The notes under the pieces are model-generated. The model was given only the letters and a program-made list of their open reading frames with translations, was not told the origin of the DNA and searched no databases. This document shows positions 23,764-30,297 of a DNA stretch of 36,408 bases, piece after piece (the first letter of the stretch is position 1; each line of letters starts with the position of its first letter). The position numbers and the translations under genes are program-made. This DNA comes from JAEZFI01 sp044508215 (GTDB taxonomy: Bacteria > Actinomycetota > Acidimicrobiia > Acidimicrobiales > Microtrichaceae): positions 1 to 36,408 of the forward strand of contig JBIQID010000014.1 in assembly GCA_044508215.1 (NCBI GenBank), read 5' to 3'.

Positions 23764-24317
23764 CCGGACACCTCCTCGGTGTCGAGGTAGGCGCGGCGGA
23801 AGGCGCCGCGGGCGCGCACCAGCAGCGCCTCGGTGGCGTGCACCGTGCGGCCGAGCACCTCGGCCACCGCCGGCACGGGCAGGTCGTCGAGGTAGCGGAA
23901 CGTCAGCGCGGCGCGGTGGTGCGGCCCGAGCTGCTCGAGGACGGCCATGCTGCGCGCCGCGTCCAGCTGCGCGTCCCACGGATCGTCGACCTCGTCGGCG
24001 CCGCCGACCAGCCGGAGCCGTCGTTCCTCGCGGGCGGTGCGGCGCCAGTGGTCGGCCAGCTTGTGGCGGGCGACGCCGATCAGCCAGCGGACGCTCACGT
24101 CGGGGATGGCTCCTCGAGCGGCTGCGTCGGCCGCGGCCACGAACGTCTCCGAACAGAGGTCCTCGGCGAGCTGGCGGGAACCTCCGCAGCGAGCCAGGAG
24201 GTAGCCGTACACCTCGGGCAGCGCGCGGTCGTACACAGCCAGCAGGGCAGCTCCCTGATCCAGCTGGCGCGACGCCGATCGACCGCTCACGTCCAGATCA
24301 TCGTCGCCGACGGCCAC
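23760..24317 (-). CDS. ECF-type RNA polymerase sigma factor
   Basis: 185 residues on the minus strand from a GTG at 24317; a GTG at 24290 is an alternative start that would remove nine acidic residues. Region 2 is seen at LLAVYDRALPEVYGYLLARC and AEDLCSETFVAAADAA, then SVRWLIGVARHKLADHWRR; region 4 at VLEQLGPHHRAALTFRYLDD, VAEVLGRTVHATEALLVRAR. Length and domain order fit the ECF (group 4) class. No separate anti-sigma gene is adjacent; the 3' neighbour is the translationally coupled VOC protein, whose N-terminal extension could be regulatory. ECF factors usually control their own operon, but I found no confident target promoter. Divergent from the phosphotransferase gene. Confidence 0.9.
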   Translation of the reverse strand: MAVGDDDLDVSGRSASRQLDQGAALLAVYDRALPEVYGYLLARCGGSRQLAEDLCSETFVAAADAAARGAIPDVSVRWLIGVARHKLADHWRRTAREERRLRLVGGADEVDDPWDAQLDAARSMAVLEQLGPHHRAALTFRYLDDLPVPAVAEVLGRTVHATEALLVRARGAFRRAYLDTEEVSG

Positions 24318-24422
24318 GCTCCGACGCCCGCCGCGGAGATTTCTGCCGACCTACGATCGGCGGGCCCTCGCGGGGCCGGCCCGCGGGGCTCGCCCGGCCC
24401 GCCGGGGGCGAGAGGGGAACTC

Positions 24423-25571
24423 ATGTCCGATGCCGAGCTGCGAGAGCCGCCCACGCTGACCCGCTCCGACCGTGACCCGGCCGAGATGCGGACCCGCTTC
24501 GCCACCTGGCTGGCCGCCCGCCTGGGTGCGGACGCCGACGCGGTCGTCGACTCGCTCGAGGCGCCCACGACGAACGGGATGTCGAGCGAGACCCTGCTGG
24601 TGGACGCCACCTGGACCGAGGACGGCACGCGCTCCACGCACCGCCTGGTGGTTCGAGTGGCCCCTCCGCCCACCGCCGTCCCGGTGTTCCCCGACTACCA
24701 CCTCGACCGCCAGCACGAGGTCATGCGCCTGGTGCGCGAACTGGCCGACGTGCCCGTCCCGCGGACCTACTGGGTCGAGACAGACCCCGCTGCCATCGGC
24801 GCCCCGTTCTTCGTGATGGAGCGGGTCGACGGCCAGGTCCCGCCGGACGTCATGCCCTACGACATGGAGGGTTGGGTGAAGGACTCGACCCCTGAGCAGC
24901 GGGCCACGCTCGTGCGGGGGACGATCGACGTGCTCGGCCGGATCCATGAGATCGACCGGGCCGAGGAGCGGTTCGCGTTCCTGCATCCGGACGAGGCCGG
25001 CGGGTCCGCACTCCGGCGGCACGTCGAGGGCCAGCGCCGCTACTACGACTGGATGCGCGGCGAGCACCGATACCCGAGCGTGGAGGCCGCGTTCGAGTGG
25101 CTGGACGAGCACTGGCCCGACGACGAGGGCGAGCCGGTGCTCAGCTGGGGCGACGCGCGCATCGGCAACGTGATCTACCGGGACCACCGGCCGGTGGCGG
25201 TCCTCGACTGGGAGATGGCGGCTGTGGCACCCCGCGAGGTCGACCTCGCCTGGACGATCTTCCTGCACCGGTTCTTCGAGGACATCTGCACCCAGTTCGG
25301 GATCGACGGCCTGCCCGACATGCTGCGGCGATCCGAGGTCGAGCGCCTCTACGCCGAGGGCACCGGGCACGAGCCGCGGCACATGGACTGGTACCTCACC
25401 TACGCCGCGCTGCGGCATGCCCTGGTGATGGCTCGGGTCGGGCAGCGCCAGGTGCACTTCGGCGAGATCGAGCCCAAGGACGACCCGGAGGAGATGATCA
25501 TGCACATCGCCACCCTCCGGGCGATGGTCGAAGGCACCTACTGGGACTCGCTCGACCCCAGCCTTCGCTGA
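24423..25571 (+). CDS. APH-family phosphotransferase
   Basis: 382 residues, ATG with a GAGAGGGGAA ribosome binding site; a TACGAT -10-like hexamer lies at 24352-24357. The kinase-like fold shows LLVDATWTEDGTRSTHRLVV with the nucleotide-loop strands, APFFVMERVDGQVPPDVMP as hinge, the catalytic loop LSWGDARIGNVIYRD (the family's HGD reads WGD, with Asp and Asn retained) and the metal-binding LDWEMAAVAPREVDLAW. It resembles the phosphotransferase domain associated with ACAD10-type acyl-CoA metabolism more than true aminoglycoside kinases. The substrate is unknown; drug resistance should not be assumed. It is followed by family B array 2. Confidence 0.85.
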   Translation: MSDAELREPPTLTRSDRDPAEMRTRFATWLAARLGADADAVVDSLEAPTTNGMSSETLLVDATWTEDGTRSTHRLVVRVAPPPTAVPVFPDYHLDRQHEVMRLVRELADVPVPRTYWVETDPAAIGAPFFVMERVDGQVPPDVMPYDMEGWVKDSTPEQRATLVRGTIDVLGRIHEIDRAEERFAFLHPDEAGGSALRRHVEGQRRYYDWMRGEHRYPSVEAAFEWLDEHWPDDEGEPVLSWGDARIGNVIYRDHRPVAVLDWEMAAVAPREVDLAWTIFLHRFFEDICTQFGIDGLPDMLRRSEVERLYAEGTGHEPRHMDWYLTYAALRHALVMARVGQRQVHFGEIEPKDDPEEMIMHIATLRAMVEGTYWDSLDPSLR

Positions 25572-25623
25572 CCGGCGCGCCCCTTCCGTTCCCCGATCCG
25601 CGGGACGAGGGCGCGGCGGATGG

Positions 25624-25783
25624 GGACAGGTTGGACTTGTCCGGATTCGGGCGTGGGGGTTGCCGCGATGTGGACAGGTTGGAGTTGTCCGCATCTGCCG
25701 AGGGTGCGGCGGATGTGGACAGGTTGGACTTGTCCGGATTCGGGCGTGGGGGTTGCCGCGATGCGGACAGGTTGGAGTTGTCC
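25624..25783 (+). repeat. Family B repeat array 2: four palindromic units
   Basis: GGACAGGTTGGACTTGTCC (25624 and 25717) alternates with GGACAGGTTGGAGTTGTCC (25672 and 25765), with a period of 48, 45 and 48 bp. Units are preceded by GATG(T/C) and followed by SGATTCGGGCG or GCATCTG. The alternation means units 1-2 and 3-4 form a 93-bp higher-order duplication, with the linker CGTGGGGGTTGCCGCGATG shared. The array lies between the phosphotransferase stop (25571) and the convergent permease gene, and before a contig join. Confidence 0.92.
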
Positions 25784-25801
25784 TGATCTGGGCGCCAGGA
25801 G

Positions 25802-26011
25802 GGCGCGTCGAAACGCGTCAGTGGGGGAGCAGCGCGGTGACGCCGCTGAGGCCCAGNNNNNNNNNNNNNNNNNNNNNNNNNNNNNNNNNNNNNNNNNNNN
25901 NNNNNNNNNNNNNNNNNNNNNNNNNNNNNNNNNNNNNNNNNNNNNNNNNNNNNNNNGGCGCGTCGAAACGCGTCAGTGGGGGAGCAGCGCGGTGACGCCG
26001 CTGAGGCCCAG
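25802..26011. other. Contig join: 100 N flanked by identical 55-bp ends
   Basis: The 55 bases at 25802-25856 are identical to 25957-26011, on either side of exactly 100 N (25857-25956). Contig ends sharing one k-mer length that the scaffolder failed to merge explain this best; the true gap is then zero or negative. The duplicated bases belong to the 3' end of the permease gene. Confidence 0.9.
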
Positions 26012-26686
26012 CAGCACCACGACACCCATCGAGTAGGCGACCGGCGTCGCCCGTGTGAACAGCCAGCGGCCGCACCGATTGCCCATCCACACGAGCGGCA
26101 GGGCAGCCACGGCGGTGGGCAGGGCTTCGATCGGCACGTGGCCGGTGACGCCTCGGAGGAGCAGCACGCACACCCCGGTGGTGCCGAGCGTGACGGCGAG
26201 GGTCGACCGGGTCTCGGCGGGCTCGAGGTCGGTGCCCTGCAGCGCCACCACCACCGGCGGCCCGGTCAGCCCGGTGCACGTCCCGAGCGCTCCCGAGAGG
26301 AAGCCGCTGATCCGCTGGGGTGTCGGGTGGTCGGCAGCGACCCGCCACCCGCCGATCATCGCCGCGGTGACGGCCAGGACCGCCAGGCCGGTGACCACGG
26401 TGAGGACACCGGTGTCGACCGTGAGCACCACCGCGGTGCCGATCGGCAGGCCCACGACCGTCCCGCTGAGCACGTTGCGGACGACCGGCCAGCGGACCTC
26501 GCCCGGCGAGCAGCGCACGATCTCGGCGGACGCGCAGATCCCGAGGATGGCGGACACGGCGATCGCCTGGTCGAGGCCGACGACGGCAGCGAGCAGCGGC
26601 ACCGACACGATCGCGAAGCCGAACCCGGTCACTCCCTGGACACAGGCCGCCAGCAGCAGGATGACGAGCTGGACGACGAGGAGCAC
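25973..26686 (-). CDS. TauE/SafE-family (sulfite exporter-like) membrane permease
   Basis: Minus strand, 237 residues if started at the GTG at 26686; a TTG at 26755 would add 23 non-conserved residues, and the 26686 start puts the first membrane helix at the N-terminus as usual. About eight hydrophobic segments are present. LAACVQGVTGFGFAIVSVPL and the second-repeat counterpart GALGTCTGLTGPPVVVALQG are the two internally duplicated TauE motifs. Members export sulfite, sulfoacetate or other small anions; the substrate here is unknown. It is convergent with the phosphotransferase and divergent from the charged membrane protein. The last codons are duplicated on the far side of the N run by the contig overlap. 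Confidence 0.85.
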   Translation of the reverse strand: MLLVVQLVILLLAACVQGVTGFGFAIVSVPLLAAVVGLDQAIAVSAILGICASAEIVRCSPGEVRWPVVRNVLSGTVVGLPIGTAVVLTVDTGVLTVVTGLAVLAVTAAMIGGWRVAADHPTPQRISGFLSGALGTCTGLTGPPVVVALQGTDLEPAETRSTLAVTLGTTGVCVLLLRGVTGHVPIEALPTAVAALPLVWMGNRCGRWLFTRATPVAYSMGVVVLLGLSGVTALLPH

Positions 26687-26739
26687 GTGTCGGGAATGTA
26701 GCCACGCCGGCGGCGCGGTCCCGCTTCCGCTCCCGGCCC

Positions 26740-26755
26740 TTGTGAGCGTTCTCAA
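26740..26755. promoter_or_regulatory. LacI/GalR-like operator candidate in a divergent promoter region
   Basis: TTGTGAGCGTTCTCAA is a 16-bp imperfect palindrome with 12 of 16 symmetric positions and a central CG, close to the LacI-family consensus (14 of 16 identical to TTGTGAGCGCTCACAA). It lies in the spacer between the permease (start at 26686) and the gene at 26851. A second perfect palindrome, GCGCGATCGCGC, is at 26762-26773. No LacI-type gene is in the window. Confidence 0.3.
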
Positions 26756-26850
26756 CTTGGCGCGCGATCGCGCCTGGTCAGGCAGGCGAGCGAGGGGTTC
26801 AATGACCGAGGGAGGCGCTGGGAGAGGCGCAGTGGTGAGGAGGCGACACG

Positions 26851-27576
26851 ATGGGTGACGAGAGGACGCCTGAGGAAGGACCGTCCGTCGACGCGTCCCC
26901 CTCGGTCACCCCCGCCCCGGACGCCCCCACCCCGGACGCCCCCGCTGCCTCGACCTCGGACGAGGCCTCGGACGAGACCGCCCGCCTCGACGCCGTGCAG
27001 GACGGTCCCGAGCCCGATGCAGGCGCCGGTGAGGTCGCACCAGGTGACGGTTCGACCACCCCGCCCGACGGCGACGGCGCACCCGTCGCCGACGCGGGTG
27101 ACGCCGGTGCCGGCCGCCGCTGGGGGCGGCCGCAGCTGATCGCCGCAGCGGTGGTCGCACTGGTCGTGCTGGGCCTGCTCGCTGCGCTCGTGGTGGCGAT
27201 CGCCAGCGACGACGACGACCTCGACCGCGCCGGCTTCGACGACCGCCGCAAGGAGCGGTGGGACGAGCGCCACGACGAGCGCTGGAACCGCCGGGGCGAG
27301 CGGCGCCAGGACCGCCGTGAGCGCCGCAGGGAGGATCGCCCNNNNNNNNNNNNNNNNNNNNNNNNNNNNNNNNNNNNNNNNNNNNNNNNNNNNNNNNNNN
27401 NNNNNNNNNNNNNNNNNNNNNNNNNNNNNNNNNNNNNNNNNGAGCAGGGCGTCACCACCTTCACCCTGCCCGACGGGCGCATCGTGACGATCAGCCCGCC
27501 CACCACGCAGCCCGACACCACGCAGCCCGACACCACGCAGCCCTCAACCACGGCACCGCCGGGCACGGGAGGCTGA
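26851..27576 (+). CDS. Single-pass membrane protein with acidic head and Arg/Asp-rich linker (interrupted by gap)
   Basis: ATG at 26851 with GAGGAGG 11 nt upstream. The first 90 residues are Pro/Asp/Ala/Thr-rich and disordered; one membrane segment follows (QLIAAAVVALVVLGLLAALV); then a highly charged RRKERWDERHDERWNRRGER-type stretch just before the N run. After the gap, FTLPDGRIVTISPP and a Thr/Gln/Pro tail with a 15-bp tandem repeat (TTQPD) are read in the same frame across the placeholder, though the gap length is arbitrary. I do not recognise the family. The topology, acidic cytoplasmic head and extracytoplasmic tail, is inferred only from composition. Two hairpins follow the stop. Confidence 0.6.
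   Translation: MGDERTPEEGPSVDASPSVTPAPDAPTPDAPAASTSDEASDETARLDAVQDGPEPDAGAGEVAPGDGSTTPPDGDGAPVADAGDAGAGRRWGRPQLIAAAVVALVVLGLLAALVVAIASDDDDLDRAGFDDRRKERWDERHDERWNRRGERRQDRRERRREDRXXXXXXXXXXXXXXXXXXXXXXXXXXXXXXXXXXEQGVTTFTLPDGRIVTISPPTTQPDTTQPDTTQPSTTAPPGTGG
27342..27441. other. Assembly gap (100 N)
   Basis: Exactly 100 N inside the charged membrane protein gene. The left flank is a GC-rich, Arg-codon repeat. Confidence 0.99.
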
Positions 27577-27619
27577 CCGCTCCCGCCCCGACGTCCGCCA
27601 CGCAGTCCCAAACGGGAAC

Positions 27620-27693
27620 CCTCGGTTGTCCCCCGAGGATCCGCGGGAGCCACGATGCCTTCCCCTCCGGGAGCGTGTTCTGGCTCCCGCGGA
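27620..27693 (+). terminator. Two consecutive hairpins between the charged membrane protein and SDR genes
   Basis: CCTCGG (27620-27625) pairs with CCGAGG (27633-27638) over 7 nt. Next, TCCGCGGGAGCCA (27640-27652) pairs perfectly with TGGCTCCCGCGGA (27681-27693), a 13-bp stem around a 28-nt loop. They lie 43-117 nt after the upstream stop and 38 nt before the SDR start. They could be a terminator or an SDR leader element; no T-run is present. Confidence 0.5.
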
Positions 27694-27731
27694 CCCGCGA
27701 GCGGAGCCGGGGATGTGGAACGATCCACGCC

Positions 27732-28525
27732 GTGGACCCGACGTCGAACCGCCCTGCCCCCCGCCTCCGCCGAGGCTCCCTGCCGCCCCTGCCGCCCTGG
27801 AACGAGGTGCTCGCCGTCGTCACCGGCGCCGGGAGCGGCATCGGTCGGGTGACGGCGACGACCATGGCCGGGCGCGGCGCGACGGTGGTGGCCGTCGACA
27901 TCGACGGTGAGGCGGCCGAGCGCACGGCCAAGGAGTGCGGCGGCCACGCGCACCAGGTCGACGTCAGCGATGCCACGGCGATGGACCGGCTGGCGGGCGA
28001 CGTGCTCGGGGCGCACGGGGTGCCCGACGTCGTGGTGAACAACGCAGGGGTCGGGATGTCGGCGCACTTCCTCGACACCTCCGCCGACGACTGGAGCTGG
28101 ATCGTCGGGATCAACCTCCTCGGCGTCGTGAACGGGTGCCGTTCGTTCGGTGCGGCGATGGTGGAGCGCGGCAGCGGACAGATGGTGAACGTGAGCTCGG
28201 GATTGGGCTACACGCCGCGCAGCACCGAGACGGCGTACTGCTCGACGAAGTCGGCGGTGCTCACGTTGTCGCTCGGCCTGGCGGCCGACTGGGATCCCCA
28301 CGGCGTTGGGGTCACGGCGATCTGCCCGGGCGTGATCAACACGTCGATCATCAGCCACGGTCGGTTCAAGGGCAGCCACGCGACCGAGCAGTTCGACCGT
28401 GAGGTGAGGCGGCTCTTCGCTCGGGGCCACGACCCCCAGGTGGTCGCCGACGCGATCGTCCGCGGCGTGGAGCGTCGCCGCCTCGTCGTGCCCGTCGGCG
28501 CCGAGGCGGTGCTCGGCTGGTACGC
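27732..28525 (+). CDS. Short-chain dehydrogenase/reductase (C-terminus lost in gap)
   Basis: GTG start at 27732, 264 residues before the N run. After a Pro/Arg-rich head of 25 residues the Rossmann motif VVTGAGSGIG appears, then VVAVDIDGEAAE, an Asp in the cofactor-selecting position (NAD preference likely), VDVSD, VVNNAGVG, VNVSSGLGY and the catalytic YCSTK with Tyr169 and Lys173. The later VTAICPGVINTSII is the family's substrate-side loop. It is a classical SDR oxidoreductase; the length before the gap is near complete (family 250-300). The substrate is unknown. The gene is preceded by a strong hairpin. Confidence 0.88.
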
Positions 28526-28625
28526 NNNNNNNNNNNNNNNNNNNNNNNNNNNNNNNNNNNNNNNNNNNNNNNNNNNNNNNNNNNNNNNNNNNNNNNNNNN
28601 NNNNNNNNNNNNNNNNNNNNNNNNN
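28526..28625. other. Assembly gap (100 N) at the SDR 3' end
   Basis: Exactly 100 N covering the SDR stop and the start of the glsB upstream region. Confidence 0.99.
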
Positions 28626-28645
28626 CGGTCGGAGGGAGGGGTACC
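28626..28645 (+). promoter_or_regulatory. GGGTACC element upstream of glsB-like gene
   Basis: CGGTCGGAGGGAGGGGTACC begins right after the gap and contains GGGTACC at 28639-28645, 60 nt before the GlsB start. The same CGGTCGGA-N5/6-GGGTACC block lies 52 nt before the CsbD gene. The -35 would fall in the N run, so only the -10-like half can be seen. Confidence 0.4.
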
Positions 28646-28705
28646 TCCCCACCGCACGACGGACGTGCCGCCGCACCATCGGCGACGAACGGGAGGCACT
28701 ACGAC

Positions 28706-28996
28706 ATGTGGATTCTCTGGGCAATCATCATCGGACTGATAGCAGGCGCATTGGCCCGTCTGGTGGTCCCAGGCGACGACTCGATGGGCGTCGTGGGCAC
28801 CATCGTGCTGGGGCTCGTGGGTTCCTTCGTCGGTGGCTTCCTCGGCTGGCTCCTGTTCGGTCGGGACGCAGCTGACGGCGCGTTCCAGGCGTCGGGTCTG
28901 ATCGGTTCGTTCATCGGTGCAGTCATCGCACTGCTCGTGTGGCGAGCTGTCACCAACCGTGGCGGAACCGGCCACAGCCGTCCGCTGACGCACTGA
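28706..28996 (+). CDS. GlsB/YeaQ/YmgE-family stress membrane protein
   Basis: 96 residues, ATG with GGGAGG upstream. Three hydrophobic helices are seen: WILWAIIIGLIAGALARLVV, then TIVLGLVGSFVGGFLGWLLF and GLIGSFIGAVIALLVWRAV, with the family's Gly-zipper spacing and the PGDDSMG turn. The family (formerly transglycosylase-associated) is induced in general stress responses; its function is undefined. The tail is basic. Two strong hairpins follow the stop, so it is probably a single-gene transcript. The upstream GGGTACC element suggests stress sigma control, like the CsbD gene. Confidence 0.92.
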   Translation: MWILWAIIIGLIAGALARLVVPGDDSMGVVGTIVLGLVGSFVGGFLGWLLFGRDAADGAFQASGLIGSFIGAVIALLVWRAVTNRGGTGHSRPLTH

Positions 28997-29000
28997 CCTT

Positions 29001-29029
29001 CGGCGCCCGCTTCCCCCCAGCGGGCGCCG
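29001..29029 (+). terminator. Hairpin 1 downstream of glsB-like gene
   Basis: CGGCGCCCGCT (29001-29011) pairs perfectly with AGCGGGCGCCG (29019-29029), 11 bp with a 7-nt TCCCCCC loop; two further weaker pairs extend it. It begins 4 nt after the stop codon, a probable terminator. Confidence 0.75.
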
Positions 29030-29050
29030 GACATCCGAACACCACGTCAC

Positions 29051-29077
29051 CCGGCGGGCGCATCGAGCGCCCGCCGG
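29051..29077 (+). terminator. Hairpin 2 downstream of glsB-like gene
   Basis: CCGGCGGGCGC (29051-29061) pairs perfectly with GCGCCCGCCGG (29067-29077) around a 5-nt ATCGA loop. It follows hairpin 1 by 21 nt, giving a tandem terminator that insulates the next gene. Confidence 0.7.
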
Positions 29078-29162
29078 AGGCGCGTCCGGAGGCAGGTTCC
29101 GGCAGGTGCGTGGAGGAGATCGCGAGTCGGTGAACCCGTCGGACCGTGGCGGCGGCGCCCGG

Positions 29163-29168
29163 TACGGT
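29163..29168 (+). promoter_or_regulatory. Candidate -10 (TACGGT) for the alpha/beta hydrolase operon
   Basis: TACGGT fits TANNNT and ends 7 nt before the GTG at 29176. No ribosome binding site lies between, suggesting a leaderless transcript beginning at or near the start codon. Confidence 0.4.
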
Positions 29169-29175
29169 GTCGTCC

Positions 29176-30297
29176 GTGAAGGCCCGCACGAAGCTCCTGA
29201 CGACCGCCGGCGGCCTCGCACTCGTGGGAGTGGCCGGCACCCTCGCGGTGAGAGAGGTCGCCCGCCGGGTGCGGCGCTCGACGGACCGAGACCTCGACCA
29301 CGAGCTGACGGCCCCCGATGACGTCACCCACCTCGACCTGCCGACGCACGACGGGGGCTCCCTCCACGTGGTGGAGGCCCAGGGCGAGGGTCGGCCGATC
29401 GTCCTCCTCCACGGCGTGACCCTGCAGTGGTGGGTCTGGTCAGCGGTGATCCGACGCCTCCGAGGACGCCACCGGGTGGTGGTGTGGGACATGCGAGGTC
29501 ACGGCAGGTCCCGTGCCGGTACCGATGGCGTCACCCTGGAGGCGGCCGCCACCGACCTGGTCCAGGTCCTCGAGCGGCTCGACCTGCGCGGTGCGGTCGT
29601 CGTGGGCCACTCGATGGGCGGCATGGTCCTCGGCCGGTTCTCCGTGCAGCACCGCGACGTGCTGGCCGAGCGCGTCGCAGGGCGGGTCTTCCTGGCGACG
29701 AGCGCTGCATCGACGTCGATCAAGGGTCTCGCCGGCGGCATGGTCGCCGTGGCGGGGATGCTGGTGCCGCTGTCCCGAGCCGGGATGCGCAACCCGCGCC
29801 TCACGTACCCGTGGCGTGACACCTCCCTCTCCATCGCGATGCTCCGGCCCGTGTTCGGCGCTCACCCCACGGCCCGCATGGTCGAGGACGTCCGGCAGAT
29901 GCTCGCCGAGGTGTCGACCACGACCCTCGCCGAGTCGGGAGCGTCGATCGCCGCGCACGATGTCCGCAAGGAGTTGGGCGCCGTCGACGGGCCGGCCCTG
30001 ATCGTGGTCGGCGACGAGGACAAGCTCACCCCGCCTTCGCACGCCGCCGCGCTGACCGAGCTGATCGAGGGCTCCACGCTCCTGCGGCTGCCCAGCGTGG
30101 GTCACCAGGTCATGCAGGAGGCCCCCGACCTCCTGGCCGGCGCGATCGAGCGGTTCGCCGGTGACCTCGACGCAGGCGGCGACCGACCGACGGGTCCGAC
30201 GGGTGCGACGAGTTCGGCCGCCGCGTCGGGTTCGGCCGCAGCGACGGGTTCGACGGCTGGAGCGCCTGCCGACGAGGCCGAAGGCGTGGACGCGTGA
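29176..30297 (+). CDS. Membrane-anchored alpha/beta hydrolase
   Basis: 373 residues from the GTG at 29176, picked because of the TACGGT element 7 nt upstream; in-frame GTGs at 29146 and 29167 are alternatives. An uncleaved signal anchor (LLTTAGGLALVGVAGTLAVR) is followed by the hydrolase fold: IVLLHGVTLQWWVWSAVI (oxyanion HG), VVWDMRGHGRS, nucleophile Ser146 in VVGHSMGGMVLG, acid Asp282 in VVGDEDKLTPP and His310 in SVGHQVMQE, a complete triad. The C-terminal 50 residues are a Gly/Ser/Thr/Ala-rich tail. The substrate is not predictable (esterase, lactonase or epoxide hydrolase-like). The stop overlaps the argJ start by 4 nt, so the genes are coupled. Confidence 0.85.
   Translation: MKARTKLLTTAGGLALVGVAGTLAVREVARRVRRSTDRDLDHELTAPDDVTHLDLPTHDGGSLHVVEAQGEGRPIVLLHGVTLQWWVWSAVIRRLRGRHRVVVWDMRGHGRSRAGTDGVTLEAAATDLVQVLERLDLRGAVVVGHSMGGMVLGRFSVQHRDVLAERVAGRVFLATSAASTSIKGLAGGMVAVAGMLVPLSRAGMRNPRLTYPWRDTSLSIAMLRPVFGAHPTARMVEDVRQMLAEVSTTTLAESGASIAAHDVRKELGAVDGPALIVVGDEDKLTPPSHAAALTELIEGSTLLRLPSVGHQVMQEAPDLLAGAIERFAGDLDAGGDRPTGPTGATSSAAASGSAAATGSTAGAPADEAEGVDA

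Noticed and set aside
24423..25571. Antibiotic resistance kinase
   Set aside because: Only the general APH fold is evident; the sequence is closer to phosphotransferases of acyl-CoA metabolism and no resistance context exists.
22413..25783. Family B arrays as CRISPR arrays
   Set aside because: The segments between palindromes are conserved from unit to unit rather than unique, the repeats are imperfect dyads of 19 bp, and no cas gene is nearby.
25802..26011. True 55-bp direct repeat or duplicated permease end
   Set aside because: Identical ends on both sides of an N run are better explained by unmerged overlapping contigs.
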